Notes: a model not told the origin generated them from the sequence alone. Positions 35,745 to 45,356 are shown, counted from the first letter of the stretch. The stretch is DNA of 64,000 nucleotides from an uncultured Bacteroides sp. (GCA_949296855.1 CASFRN010000162.1:1-64000); one strand, 5' to 3'. Numbers and translations: made by a program.

Positions 35745-36680
35745 TTGGAAAAAGGATTAGTCATTAAGAACACAGGAAGCTGGTATGTGGTGAAGACCGA
35801 AGACGGAAGGCAAATCGAATGCAAGATAAAAGGCAACTTCCGCCTGAAAGGAATCCGCAGCACCAATCCAATCGCTGTAGGCGACCGTGTGCGTATCGTT
35901 CTGAACCCTGAAGGCACCGCTTTCATTACCGAAATAGAAGACCGCAAGAATTACATCATCCGCCGGGCTTCGAACCTATCGAAACAATCGCACATCATCG
36001 CCGCCAACCTCGACTTGTGCATGTTGGTAGTGACCGTCAATTATCCCGAAACTTCCACCATTTTCATTGACCGCTTTCTTGCCTCAGCCGAAGCCTATCG
36101 GGTACCGGTAGCATTGGTGTTCAATAAAACCGACCTTTACTCGGAAGACGAATTACGGTATTTAGACGGGCTGATGCACCTTTACACCCACATCGGATAC
36201 CCCTGCTTCCGCATCTCCGCCCTGAACGAAGAAGGCATCCAAGAAATAAAAGAAGAACTGAAAGAGAAAATCACACTCTTTTCCGGACATTCGGGTGTAG
36301 GCAAATCCACACTGATCAATGCCATCCTGCCAGAAGCCAACTTGAAAACCGGAGAAATATCAACGGCTCATAACAAAGGAATGCACACCACAACCTTTTC
36401 TGAAATGTTTCCCGTAGAAGGCGATGGATACATCATCGACACACCGGGCATCAAAGGTTTCGGCACATTCGACATGAAAGACGAAGAGGTGGGACATTAC
36501 TTCAAAGAGATTTTCGAATTCTCGGCACATTGCAAATACAGGGACTGCACCCACCGGCACGAACCGGGATGCGCCGTACGCGAAGCCGTAGAGAACCATT
36601 ACATCAGCGAGTCGCGCTATACTTCTTACCTTAATATATTAGAAGACCGAGAGGAAGGGAAATACCGTGCGGCGTATTGA
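35745..36680 (+). CDS. rsgA: ribosome small-subunit-dependent GTPase A
   Basis: A 311-residue circularly permuted GTPase that checks late 30S assembly. Domain order is an OB-fold (about 1-70), then the GTPase motifs in permuted order: NKTD (G4), [13 protein letters not shown] (G1), TTTF (G2), DTPGIKGFG (G3), and a C-terminal zinc domain [17 protein letters not shown]. The start is TTG at 35745: no ATG or GTG gives the family start [12 protein letters not shown], so TTG initiation is inferred. It sits 28 bp after an inverted repeat and 36 bp before DPP-IV. Confidence 0.93.
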   Translation: MEKGLVIKNTGSWYVVKTEDGRQIECKIKGNFRLKGIRSTNPIAVGDRVRIVLNPEGTAFITEIEDRKNYIIRRASNLSKQSHIIAANLDLCMLVVTVNYPETSTIFIDRFLASAEAYRVPVALVFNKTDLYSEDELRYLDGLMHLYTHIGYPCFRISALNEEGIQEIKEELKEKITLFSGHSGVGKSTLINAILPEANLKTGEISTAHNKGMHTTTFSEMFPVEGDGYIIDTPGIKGFGTFDMKDEEVGHYFKEIFEFSAHCKYRDCTHRHEPGCAVREAVENHYISESRYTSYLNILEDREEGKYRAAY

Positions 36681-36716
36681 CAACGGATATAAAAAAACAA
36701 GACAAACATTACGAAA

Positions 36717-38918
36717 ATGAAAAAAACTATTGCTTTAAGCTGCCTGCTCTTGGCGTTTGTATGCGCTTTCGCACAACAGCACGTGACGCTTCAAGACGTG
36801 GCTAACGGAACATACCGCCCGCAAAACATTTATGGCATCAAGCCGATGCTGGACGGAGAACATTACACGCAAATCAGCGCCGACCGGAAACGGATTGTGA
36901 AATATTCGTTCAAGACGGGCAAGGAGGTGGAAGCCATCTTCGATGTGGAGACCGCACGCGATTGCCCCATCAAGTCGTTCGATGATTATATCATGTCGCC
37001 CGACGAGAAGCTGATTCTTATCCAAACCGAAACAAAACCCATCTACCGCCGCTCGTTCACGGCAGAGTACTATATATATAATGTAAAAAACAACACAATA
37101 GAACCACTCTCGAAGAACGGGCCGCAACAAGTGCCCCTTTTCTCGCCCGACGGATTCCAAATCGCTTTCGTGCGCAACAACAACATCTTCCTTGTGAAAC
37201 TGCTTTTCGGCAACAGCGAATCGCAGGTGACTAAGGACGGAGAATATAATAAGGTATTGAACGGCATCCCCGACTGGGTGTACGAAGAAGAATTCGCTTT
37301 CAACCGCGCTTTCGACTTCAGTGCCGACAGCAAGATGATTGCCTACATCCGTTTCGACGAGAGCGAAGTGCCGATGTTCAGCTTCCCTTGGTATAAAGGA
37401 ATGGCACCCGAACTTACAGACTACGCCACTTATCCCGGCGCTTACACTTACAAGTACCCGAAAGCAGGTGAAGTGAACTCGAAAGTGACCGTACATACCT
37501 TCGACATCAAGAGCCGCGTAACCCGCCAGATGGATCTTCCGCTTGATAAAGACGGTTACATTCCCCGCATCAAGTTTACATCGAATCCCGACCAGCTTGC
37601 CATCATGACCCTGAACCGCCACCAAAACCGGTTCAACGTATATATGGCAAACCCGCGGAGCGGCATCTGCAAGAGCATCATCCGCGATGAGTCGGAACAA
37701 TACGTCAAGGAACAAACATACAGCAACATCCGCTTTTATCCTGAAAATATCGTATTGATGAGCGAACGTGACGGATACAACCATCTCTATCTGTACACCA
37801 TCGGCGGAAACTTGGTGCGCCAAGTCACCAAAGGCGAATTTGAAGTGAAAGATTTCTTAGGATGGGATTCAAAAAGTGATGTATTCTACTACACAAGCAA
37901 CGAGGAAAGCCCGCTCCGGAGTGCCGTCTACAAAATAGACCGCAAAGGAAAGAAAACGAAACTTTCCACACGCACAGGAACCAATACCGCCATATTCAAC
38001 ACCAGCTTGACTTATTATATCAACAAATATTCCAGCAAAGACACCCCTACCCTCATCACCATCAACGACAACCGGGGAAGGGAACTGACCACCTTGCTCG
38101 ACAACAGCAAGCTGAAAAGCCAACTTGCCGCCTTGAATACGCCTCAAAAGGAATTCTTCACCTTCCGCACCAGCGAAGGTGTAGAACTGAACGGCTGGAT
38201 GATGAAACCCGCCGACTTCGACCCGAACAAGAAATACCCGGTCATCATGCACCAATACAGCGGTCCCGGCTCGCAACAGGTGCTGGACCAATGGGGCATC
38301 GGAAGTTTCAGTGATGGAGGCATGTTCGAAGCCTATATGGCAGAAAAAGGATACATCAGCGTATGTGTGGACGGACGCGGTACAGGCGGACGCGGAGCCG
38401 CATTCGAGAAATGCACCTACCTCTTCCTTGGTGTAAAGGAATCGCACGACCAAGTGGAAACGGCACGTTATCTCGGTACGCTGCCTTACATAGACGCCAA
38501 CCGTATCGGCATCTGGGGCTGGAGCTACGGAGGATATACCACACTGATGTCGATGAGCGAAGGCACGCCGGTCTTCAAGGCAGGAGTGGCAATAGCCGCC
38601 CCAAGCGACTGGCATTTCTACGACACGGTATATACCGAACGCTTCATGCGCACCCCGAAGGAAAACGGCGACGGATACCGCGCGGGGTCAGCTATCCTCC
38701 GCGCACCGAAACTACACGGAAACCTGCTTTTAGTACACGGCACGGCAGACGATAACGTACATTATCAGAATTGCGCCGAATACAGCGAAGCCTTAGTACA
38801 GGCGGGTATCCAATTCGATATGCAAATCTATACCAACCGCAATCACGGCATATCGGGAGGAAACACCCGCACGCACCTGATGAACCGCGTGGCGAATTTC
38901 TTTATCGGAAACCTGTAA
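36717..38918 (+). CDS. dipeptidyl peptidase IV (S9B serine peptidase)
   Basis: A 733-residue periplasmic exopeptidase that removes X-Pro or X-Ala dipeptides from peptide N-termini. Signal peptide MKKTIALSCLLLAFVCAFAQ. The beta-propeller domain includes VYEEEF, the double-Glu motif that binds the substrate N-terminus. The alpha/beta-hydrolase domain has the triad S603 (GWSYGG), D678 (GTADDNVH) and H710 (NHGISGG), with the same D-to-H spacing as the human enzyme. Length is typical of Bacteroidales DPP-IV. Homologues in gut Bacteroides act on host and dietary peptides. Confidence 0.95.
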   Translation: MKKTIALSCLLLAFVCAFAQQHVTLQDVANGTYRPQNIYGIKPMLDGEHYTQISADRKRIVKYSFKTGKEVEAIFDVETARDCPIKSFDDYIMSPDEKLILIQTETKPIYRRSFTAEYYIYNVKNNTIEPLSKNGPQQVPLFSPDGFQIAFVRNNNIFLVKLLFGNSESQVTKDGEYNKVLNGIPDWVYEEEFAFNRAFDFSADSKMIAYIRFDESEVPMFSFPWYKGMAPELTDYATYPGAYTYKYPKAGEVNSKVTVHTFDIKSRVTRQMDLPLDKDGYIPRIKFTSNPDQLAIMTLNRHQNRFNVYMANPRSGICKSIIRDESEQYVKEQTYSNIRFYPENIVLMSERDGYNHLYLYTIGGNLVRQVTKGEFEVKDFLGWDSKSDVFYYTSNEESPLRSAVYKIDRKGKKTKLSTRTGTNTAIFNTSLTYYINKYSSKDTPTLITINDNRGRELTTLLDNSKLKSQLAALNTPQKEFFTFRTSEGVELNGWMMKPADFDPNKKYPVIMHQYSGPGSQQVLDQWGIGSFSDGGMFEAYMAEKGYISVCVDGRGTGGRGAAFEKCTYLFLGVKESHDQVETARYLGTLPYIDANRIGIWGWSYGGYTTLMSMSEGTPVFKAGVAIAAPSDWHFYDTVYTERFMRTPKENGDGYRAGSAILRAPKLHGNLLLVHGTADDNVHYQNCAEYSEALVQAGIQFDMQIYTNRNHGISGGNTRTHLMNRVANFFIGNL

Positions 38919-38924
38919 TATAAA

Positions 38925-39002
38925 AAACGCAGATTAACGTAGATTTGCGCAGATTATATTTCTAATTAATTCATCTGCGAGAATCTGCGTAAATCTGCGT
39001 TT
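38925..39002. repeat. intergenic inverted repeat, CGCAGATTAACG type
   Basis: Arms built of AAACGCAGATTAACGTAGATT and the complement AATCTGCGTAAATCTGCG enclose an AT-rich loop, filling most of the gap between DPP-IV and lipA. Closely similar to 59650. Confidence 0.85.
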
Positions 39003-39020
39003 CAAATAAAATCATATACC

Positions 39021-39872
39021 ATGGAACACATCAGAAAACCGGAATGGCTCAAAATACAAATCGGAGCGAACGCCCGTTATGCCGATACCAAACGCATCGT
39101 AGATGCCCATAAGCTACATACCATCTGCTCCAGCGGACGCTGCCCGAATTTGGGCGAATGCTGGGGAAAAGGAACCGCTACCTTCATGATTGGCGGAACC
39201 ATCTGTACCCGCTCGTGCAAATTCTGCAATACACAAAGCGGAAAACCACTCCCGCTCGATCCGGAAGAGCCTCAACACGTAGCCGAATCTATCCGCTTGA
39301 TGAAATTAAGCCATGCGGTCATCACATCGGTAGATAGAGACGACCTGCCCGACTTAGGCGCTGCACATTGGGTAAAGACCATCCGGCGTATCAAGGAAAT
39401 GAACCCCGGAACCACCTTGGAAACCCTTATTCCAGACTTCCAGGGACGTGCCGAACTCATCCGGCTCATCACCGATGCCCGCCCTGACATTATTTCGCAC
39501 AACCTGGAAACCGTAAGACGCATCACGCCTTTGGTGCGAAGCGCAGCCACGTACGAGCAAAGCTTACAAGTGATACACATCGTGGCTGAAAGCGGAATCA
39601 CAGCTAAATCAGGCATTATGGCCGGCTTAGGGGAAACACCGGAAGAGATAGAACAAACCATGGATGACTTACTTGATAACGGATGCAAAATCCTGACCAT
39701 CGGGCAATACCTCCAACCCAGCCGGAAACATTATCCCGTAGCGGCTTACATCACACCTGAACAATTCCAAAAATATAAGGAAACAGGAGAAAAAAAAGGG
39801 TTCTCCACCGTAGAAAGCGGACCACTGGTGCGTTCCTCGTATCATGCCGAAAAACATATCCGATTCACATGA
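39021..39872 (+). CDS. lipA: lipoyl synthase
   Basis: A 283-residue radical SAM enzyme that inserts two sulfur atoms into octanoyl groups on lipoyl-dependent proteins. The N-terminal auxiliary cluster ligands are in CSSGRCPNLGEC, the radical SAM cluster in CTRSCKFC, and the C-terminal serine motif is in GPLVRSSYHA. Length is slightly short but normal for the phylum. It is followed, after 74 bp, by a small membrane protein of unknown function. Confidence 0.96.
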   Translation: MEHIRKPEWLKIQIGANARYADTKRIVDAHKLHTICSSGRCPNLGECWGKGTATFMIGGTICTRSCKFCNTQSGKPLPLDPEEPQHVAESIRLMKLSHAVITSVDRDDLPDLGAAHWVKTIRRIKEMNPGTTLETLIPDFQGRAELIRLITDARPDIISHNLETVRRITPLVRSAATYEQSLQVIHIVAESGITAKSGIMAGLGETPEEIEQTMDDLLDNGCKILTIGQYLQPSRKHYPVAAYITPEQFQKYKETGEKKGFSTVESGPLVRSSYHAEKHIRFT

Positions 39873-39946
39873 ACTAAAAAACGCAGACGGTTGTTGTTTT
39901 TTAAAGCCTATTGAATGTCACTTAAAAACCTATTACAAACACAATT

Positions 39947-40570
39947 ATGAAGAAATATTGCTACTTGCTTATATTACTAGGTTTATTTATCGCTGTCCTC
40001 ACCGGACTTTACTTATCAGTCAGTCCTACCATCCAGCTCCGGGCTACCCTATACGGAATATTAGCCATGAAACATGCAGCCTTGCTTTTATACCTCATAA
40101 GCCTTGCTTTCGGCATACTTGCAATCTATATCATCATCCGCATAATCACTCCATCCGGCATCATCCGCATCGTTCCTATCGCGAACGGTAAAATCTATCT
40201 AATCGGGAAAAACATCCAAATGGGAAATACAGACAAGCCTCTTCTTCTTTTTGACGTACCTGTCATGATTCCATATAAAAGTTTCTTATCGCCCAGCAAC
40301 AACCTTATCAGCCACTTATCAAAACCTCTTGCATCCATACAGCCTACCCAAGCCCGTCTGCTTGCTCGTTACAGTGTCTCTTCTACACTTGGTTTACACA
40401 GGAAACGGATTTATCTCTATATACTGCCTTTAGAGAAAGAAGAAGACGTGCAGCCAGGAGGAACATTTGTTTCCATAAGCCAAATACCGGAAACGAAATG
40501 CAATCCGCTTTTAAAAATAGAAAAAGACTACCTGAAAATGGCTGCCGATGTATGGAAAAAATACGGTTAA
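39947..40570 (+). CDS. membrane protein of unknown function
   Basis: A 207-residue protein with two hydrophobic helices (about 5-27 and 43-67) and a soluble C-terminal domain of about 135 residues rich in short beta-like stretches (RIVPIANGKIYLIGKN, KPLLLFDVPVMIPY, RIYLYILPLEKEE). The latter resembles, loosely, proteins with a Nudix-like fold, but no Nudix box is present. I recognise no family. It lies between lipA and the methylase gene, convergent with the latter by only 4 bp. Confidence 0.65.
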   Translation: MKKYCYLLILLGLFIAVLTGLYLSVSPTIQLRATLYGILAMKHAALLLYLISLAFGILAIYIIIRIITPSGIIRIVPIANGKIYLIGKNIQMGNTDKPLLLFDVPVMIPYKSFLSPSNNLISHLSKPLASIQPTQARLLARYSVSSTLGLHRKRIYLYILPLEKEEDVQPGGTFVSISQIPETKCNPLLKIEKDYLKMAADVWKKYG

Positions 40571-40574
40571 AGAC

Positions 40575-41279
40575 TCATTTATAAATCAAAAAGATACAAG
40601 GGATTTTCGATAAATCAGGCAGATGACCTTTCCATTCTCGAATGGTTTTAGTGCGGATATACTCGCCTTCACACGTAAGATTGGCGGCAATGCAAAGTTT
40701 GGTCTGCGTACGGCATACCTTCAATATTTCCTCCGCCATCTTGTTGTTACGGTACGGAGTCTCGATAAACAATTGGGTCTGTTGTTCACTATAGACACGT
40801 TGCTCTAATTCTTTCAAGCGCTTCGCGCGTTCGGCCGGTTCGACAGGAAGATAACCATGGAAAGCGAAACTTTGCCCGTTAAACCCCGACCCCATAACCG
40901 ACAAGATGATAGAAGAGGGGCCTACTAACGGGACTACTTTCAATTTCCTGCGCTGGGCGATAGCTACTACATCCGCTCCTGGATCGGCAACAGCAGGACA
41001 TCCCGCTTCTGAAATCACCCCCATCGAATATCCTTCCTGCAAAGGATTCAGATATCCTGAAACGACATCAGGTGAAGTATGCTTATTCAACGGATAAAAA
41101 GTCAGCCCGTCAATGTCTATGTCACGATCTACTTTCCTCAAGAAACGCCGGGCCGACCGCACATCCTCTACAATGAAATGCCTGATTTGCAAAATGATTT
41201 CCTTATTATATGCAGGCAAAACACGCTCTATAGTCGTATCGCCTAAGGTAACCGGCAACAAATATAACGCTGTATCCAT
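40575..41279 (-). CDS. tetrapyrrole-methylase-family SAM methyltransferase, RsmI-like
   Basis: A 234-residue methyltransferase of the tetrapyrrole methylase fold. The motif GVISEAGCPAVADPGADVV corresponds to the SDAGTPLISDPG of RsmI (16S rRNA C1402 2'-O-methylase), and VVPLVGPSSIILSVMGSGFNGQSFAFHGYLP to the family's second block. It differs from canonical RsmI at the N-terminus (LYLLPVTLGDTTIERVLP, lacking the usual PTPIGNLGDIT), so it may be a paralogue with another target. Not clearly in an operon; gldB lies upstream. Confidence 0.8.
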   Translation of the reverse strand: MDTALYLLPVTLGDTTIERVLPAYNKEIILQIRHFIVEDVRSARRFLRKVDRDIDIDGLTFYPLNKHTSPDVVSGYLNPLQEGYSMGVISEAGCPAVADPGADVVAIAQRRKLKVVPLVGPSSIILSVMGSGFNGQSFAFHGYLPVEPAERAKRLKELEQRVYSEQQTQLFIETPYRNNKMAEEILKVCRTQTKLCIAANLTCEGEYIRTKTIREWKGHLPDLSKIPCIFLIYK

Positions 41280-41311
41280 AATCCAATACTAAATAGAAAT
41301 AAGAGAAACCG

Positions 41312-42298
41312 TCATTCAAGCGTCAGATTGCCAAAATCCTCGCACTCCAACAACGCTTCGACGCTCATATCGGGATGTTGTTTCATGAATTTTTCCGTCA
41401 GCTGCATACCTATCCATACCCCGATAATAGGAGGCATCAACTCACCTTTCAGAATAATGTTCGGGTCGGGATGTGTATAAGCACGGATAATCATCGGGTC
41501 GGTGCTCGACAGATGTTCCCGGCTCACCATCCACTTCCACAGTTTCTTTTCGTTCTTCTTACACCAGTCTATTTCCTCCTCTGTATAGTCCAACATCTCC
41601 GCATTCGACTTTATGCCTAAAATCTTCCGAGCCACCCAGTTAATCTTACCCTGATGCATAATGACATCAAACAGCGTACGCCGGCCTTTCTCCCATCCGA
41701 AAGGATACTGGCTCATTAAATAAAAAGTAAAACAATCCGGAAGAATGCGTTCAGGCTTCATCGAACGACGCTGGTAAGCGTAATAATAACGCTTATAGAG
41801 CGGATAATCCTCGCCCATGTATTTGTCAAGGCTAAATCCCAAAAGACTGTCGCTTACTACCACTGACTGGTTCAACGCCGAAATTTGCGAATAAACCGAA
41901 GGTATCGGCAAAGAAGGCACCTCTTCCTTCAATTTCCTGAAACCTTCAGTCAGCTTTTCTTCTATAGGGCGCATATCGTCGAACTTCTCTTCTGCATCCG
42001 ACATCAAGCGGAACAAAACAGAATCGGCATAATAAGCACACATACGTTCGTTAATGTTCGGCTCATTCACTCTACCCAACATCAACACATCCTCTATCAA
42101 GATTCGGGTTGCCCTCGGACAATCCAAGTTCATCTTTTGAATCGCCGCTATGCTGTTCATAGCGGTCGCTTCATATTGCAAACGGTCATAACGGAATACT
42201 TTTATACCCCTATCAAACAAAGCGTCATCGCTTTGCATATCTGACCTGCAGGATGCAAAAACCATGACGCCCAATAATATGAATATAATCTGTTTCAT
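41312..42298 (-). CDS. gldB: GldB-family lipoprotein
   Basis: A 328-residue lipoprotein (ILLGVMVFASC lipobox, cysteine at residue 17). The domain has KVFRYDRLQYEA near the start, and SLDKYMGEDYPLYKRYYYAYQRRSM with downstream TFYLMSQYPFGWEKGRRTLFDVIMHQGK, HPDPNIILKGELMPPIIGVWIGMQ, typical of GldB. It was named for gliding motility in Flavobacterium; in non-gliding Bacteroidales the role is unknown. It lies 12 bp downstream of fabI on the same strand. Confidence 0.88.
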   Translation of the reverse strand: MKQIIFILLGVMVFASCRSDMQSDDALFDRGIKVFRYDRLQYEATAMNSIAAIQKMNLDCPRATRILIEDVLMLGRVNEPNINERMCAYYADSVLFRLMSDAEEKFDDMRPIEEKLTEGFRKLKEEVPSLPIPSVYSQISALNQSVVVSDSLLGFSLDKYMGEDYPLYKRYYYAYQRRSMKPERILPDCFTFYLMSQYPFGWEKGRRTLFDVIMHQGKINWVARKILGIKSNAEMLDYTEEEIDWCKKNEKKLWKWMVSREHLSSTDPMIIRAYTHPDPNIILKGELMPPIIGVWIGMQLTEKFMKQHPDMSVEALLECEDFGNLTLE

Positions 42299-42310
42299 CC
42301 GTTTTATCCG

Positions 42311-43168
42311 TTATCCGTAGATAATGTTTCCGTTTTCGTCTTTATATTCGTCCAAGCCTTTTTCATACGTAGCCATCGCACGCAAACTCATGCCCACGCT
42401 CGAGAACCCTCCGTCGTGATACAAATTCTGCATGGTTACCTTCCGGGTCAGGTCGGAGAACATCACAATACAATAATCCGCACATTCATCTGCCGAAGCG
42501 TTACCCAACGGCGACATCCGGTTGGCGAAATCGAACAACTTATCCATACCTTTCACCCCCGAACCCGCAGTCGTCATCGTAGGCGACTGGGAAATGGTAT
42601 TGATACGCACATTATGCTCACGGCCATAAATATAACCAAAACTACGCGCAATGGATTCCAGCAATGCTTTTGCGTCCGCCATATCGTTGTAGCCATAAAA
42701 TGTACGCTGGGCAGCCACATAACTCAATGCCACAATTGAACCATAATCATTAATAGCATTCAGCTTTTTCGCACTTTGAATCATTTTATGAAATGAGACA
42801 GCCGAAATATCCAATGTCTTATTCAGCATATCGTAGTCCAGGTTATCATATGTACGTTTCTTGCGGACATTAGGAGACATTCCGATAGAATGCAGCACAA
42901 AGTCAATCTTTCCGCCCAATATTTCCATCGAACGCTTAAATACATTCTCCAAGTCTTCTACACTGGTTGCGTCCGCCGGTACAATTTCACAATTCAGCTT
43001 TTCAGCCAACGCCGAAACTTCTCCCATACGTACCGCTACCGGAGTGTTCGACAATGTAATGACAGCACCTTCTTCAACAGCTTTCTCCGCTACCTTCCAT
43101 GCGATGGATTGCTCATTCAACGCACCGAAAACAATACCTTTTTTTCCTTTTAATAAATTATAACTCAT
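42311..43168 (-). CDS. fabI: enoyl-[acyl-carrier-protein] reductase (NADH)
   Basis: A 285-residue short-chain dehydrogenase-type enzyme that performs the last reduction of each fatty-acid elongation round. It has the NAD-binding start KGIVFGALNEQSIAW, DFVLHSIGMSPN, and the FabI active site Y150, Y160 and K167 with the characteristic Tyr-x(6)-Lys spacing. It is about 20 residues longer than E. coli FabI. First gene of a fabI-gldB pair. Confidence 0.95.
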   Translation of the reverse strand: MSYNLLKGKKGIVFGALNEQSIAWKVAEKAVEEGAVITLSNTPVAVRMGEVSALAEKLNCEIVPADATSVEDLENVFKRSMEILGGKIDFVLHSIGMSPNVRKKRTYDNLDYDMLNKTLDISAVSFHKMIQSAKKLNAINDYGSIVALSYVAAQRTFYGYNDMADAKALLESIARSFGYIYGREHNVRINTISQSPTMTTAGSGVKGMDKLFDFANRMSPLGNASADECADYCIVMFSDLTRKVTMQNLYHDGGFSSVGMSLRAMATYEKGLDEYKDENGNIIYG

Positions 43169-43192
43169 ACGTCTTTACCTATAAATTTACTG

Positions 43193-43200
43193 CAAAGATA
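43193..43200 (-). promoter_or_regulatory. -7 box TATCTTTG for fabI-gldB
   Basis: On the minus strand TATCTTTG matches TAnnTTTG, 25 bp before the fabI ATG. No exact -33 box. Confidence 0.55.
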
Positions 43201-43368
43201 CAAACATTTCCTTTAATATTGCTTTTTTTCGCAAACGAAATATCAAAACGCCGCTCTTTTGATGAAATATTCCAAGTCAGACCGATTATTACAAGAACAC
43301 ATTTGGATTTTGCACATTTTTTTCACCCATTCAGTCAAAATCTTCACATTATTCTTGCTAAAACATTG

Positions 43369-43376
43369 TACATTTG
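43369..43376 (+). promoter_or_regulatory. -7 box TACATTTG for the GH28 gene
   Basis: TACATTTG matches TAnnTTTG, 36 bp before the ATG at 43412; no -33 element at normal spacing, as is common for regulated promoters. Confidence 0.5.
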
Positions 43377-43411
43377 TGACAAGAGAATAACAACTTAATT
43401 ATAAAAAGAAC

Positions 43412-45019
43412 ATGATTACATTCAACACGTTAAGACATTGGATTCTTTCTGTAGGAATCACAACACTCGTATGGAGCGGATCTGCACAAGCTCACGCCGC
43501 CTCTCCTTTCATCTCCGACGAGACGTACAGCAACCTGCCATTTCAAATGGCTAAAGTACAACAGCCCAGTTTTCCCGACTATTCCCGGACGATTACCGAA
43601 TTTGGCGCTGTAGCCGACGGCATCACACTGAATACCGAAGCTTTCGCACAAGCCATTGAAGCCGTATCCCAAAAGGGGGGAGGGACTGTAATAGTGCCAG
43701 CCGGCTTATGGCTTACGGGACCCATCGTTTTGAAAAGCAATATCAACCTGCACCTGGAAGAAAATGCGTTGGTGCTCTTCACCGCCGACCACACACAATA
43801 CCCTATCATCAACACCTCATTCGAAGGGTTAGAGACGCGCCGTTGCCAATCACCCATATCCGCTAACGGAGCCGAAAACATCGCCATTACCGGCAAAGGC
43901 ATCATGGACGGCAACGGAGACACTTGGCGTCCGGTAAAGAAAAACAAAATGACTTCCACACAATGGAAGAGACTGGTCGCTTCGGGTGGTGTGCTCAATG
44001 AAAAAGGCGATATGTGGTATCCCAGCGAAGGTTCCCTCAAAGGAGCAAACGCTTGCAAGGAATTCAATGTGCCCGAAGGTATCGAAACCGAAGAAGAATG
44101 GAACAGCATCCGCGACTGGCTCCGTCCCGTACTGCTGAGCTTCATCAAATGCAAGAAAGTGATGTTAGAAGGAGTGACTTTCAAAAACTCGCCTAGTTGG
44201 TGTCTTCACCCGCTTTCATGCGAAGACCTCACCATATATAATATAAGTGTATCGAATCCTTGGTATTCGCAGAACGGGGATGCGCTCGACATCGAATCTT
44301 GCAACCGTGTGTTGGTACTCGACAGCAGCTTCGATGCAGGCGATGACGGAATCTGCATCAAATCCGGCAAAGACGAAAGCGGGCGCCGCCGCGGCGAACC
44401 TTGCCAAAACATCATTATCCGCAATAACGTAGTGCTTCACGGACACGGCGGCTTCGTGGTAGGAAGTGAAATGTCGGGCGGCGTGAAAAATATCTACGTA
44501 GACAACTGCACTTTCTTAGGGACTGATGTAGGCTTGCGCTTTAAGAGCACCCGCGGACGTGGAGGCGTTGTAGAAAACATCCACATCAACAACATCAACA
44601 TGATTAACATCCCTAACGAAGCACTCATTTTCGACCTATTCTATGGAGGAAACGCACCGGGCGAAGGCGATGGCTTGAATACTCCGAAAGAAGAAATCAT
44701 TCCGCCAGTCACCGAAGAGACTCCCGCATTCCGCGACATCTTCATCAAAAACGTCACTGCGAAAAACGTGGGACGTGCCGTTCTTTTCAACGGACTTCCC
44801 GAAATGCCCATCCGTAATATATCCCTGGAAAACGTAACCATCTCTGAGGCTAAAGACGGAGTGATTCTGAACCGTGCCGAAAACGCCACCCTAAAGAACG
44901 TAAAAGTCACCATTACAAACGGAGATGATAACTTGAAGATGATGGGCGTAACCAACATCACCGTAGGCAGCAAGAAATACGCCAAAATCGGGAATAAAAC
45001 CGAATCTTATAAATTTTAA
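43412..45019 (+). CDS. GH28 polygalacturonase-type glycoside hydrolase
   Basis: A 535-residue secreted pectinase with a signal peptide ending near AQAHA (residue 29). The GH28 right-handed beta-helix carries all active-site groups: N288-x-D290 with D293 in NGDALD, D311 and D312 in DAGDDG, H345 in GHGG, and R376-x-K378 in RFK. It cleaves alpha-1,4-galacturonosyl links in homogalacturonan or rhamnogalacturonan; insertion loops (KNKMTSTQWKRL, ASGGVLNEKGD) suggest an exo-acting or rhamnogalacturonan form. The DUF4861 and GH43 genes follow. Its product galacturonate would enter the uxaA-kdgK-eda pathway encoded at 10-15 kb. Confidence 0.93.
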   Translation: MITFNTLRHWILSVGITTLVWSGSAQAHAASPFISDETYSNLPFQMAKVQQPSFPDYSRTITEFGAVADGITLNTEAFAQAIEAVSQKGGGTVIVPAGLWLTGPIVLKSNINLHLEENALVLFTADHTQYPIINTSFEGLETRRCQSPISANGAENIAITGKGIMDGNGDTWRPVKKNKMTSTQWKRLVASGGVLNEKGDMWYPSEGSLKGANACKEFNVPEGIETEEEWNSIRDWLRPVLLSFIKCKKVMLEGVTFKNSPSWCLHPLSCEDLTIYNISVSNPWYSQNGDALDIESCNRVLVLDSSFDAGDDGICIKSGKDESGRRRGEPCQNIIIRNNVVLHGHGGFVVGSEMSGGVKNIYVDNCTFLGTDVGLRFKSTRGRGGVVENIHINNINMINIPNEALIFDLFYGGNAPGEGDGLNTPKEEIIPPVTEETPAFRDIFIKNVTAKNVGRAVLFNGLPEMPIRNISLENVTISEAKDGVILNRAENATLKNVKVTITNGDDNLKMMGVTNITVGSKKYAKIGNKTESYKF

Positions 45020-45035
45020 GAAAATAGTCAAACTC

Positions 45036-45210
45036 AGAGCCTGTTTAAATTTTGCTCAAGTTTATTTTGAGGATTGTTTTCAAGGATGTTTTTCTGATTT
45101 TATAAGGAGGATAGCGGGCTATCTGACGCATAAAATCGGGAAAACAGACCGGAAACAAACTCAAAAGAGACCTGATAATACAACTTTATCGGAAAATTTA
45201 AACAGGCTCT
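45036..45210. mobile_element. MITE-like element, 175 bp, perfect 18-bp TIRs
   Basis: AGAGCCTGTTTAAATTTT (45036-45053) and its exact complement (45193-45210) bound 139 bp of non-coding DNA. Part of the interior recurs at 18620-18722, and one end recurs at 55410-55440 and in compressed form at 35618-35651. It separates GH28 from the DUF4861 gene. No transposase or clear target duplication is seen. Confidence 0.75.
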
Positions 45211-45269
45211 AAATCTACAAGAGTAAATTGAGTAATTTTATCGGTAAAACCGTATTATTACAAAAACTC

Positions 45270-45335
45270 CGCTGCAGAGGACACAGAGGCACACAGAAAC
45301 TTCAACCTGTGTGACATTTTGTGTCCTCTGTAGCG
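45270..45335. repeat. intergenic inverted repeat, CAGAGGACACAGAGG type
   Basis: CGCTGCAGAGGACACAGAGG pairs imperfectly with GTGTCCTCTGTAGCG, around CACACAG and CTGTGTG inner arms. It lies 22 bp before the DUF4861 ATG. With the MITE it fills the 337-bp gap 45020-45356. Confidence 0.75.
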
Positions 45336-45356
45336 CAATCATCAACTCATTATCAC

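Noticed and set aside
45321..45356. GTG start for the DUF4861 protein
   Set aside because: The GTG is inside an inverted repeat and would place 12 odd residues before a normal signal peptide.
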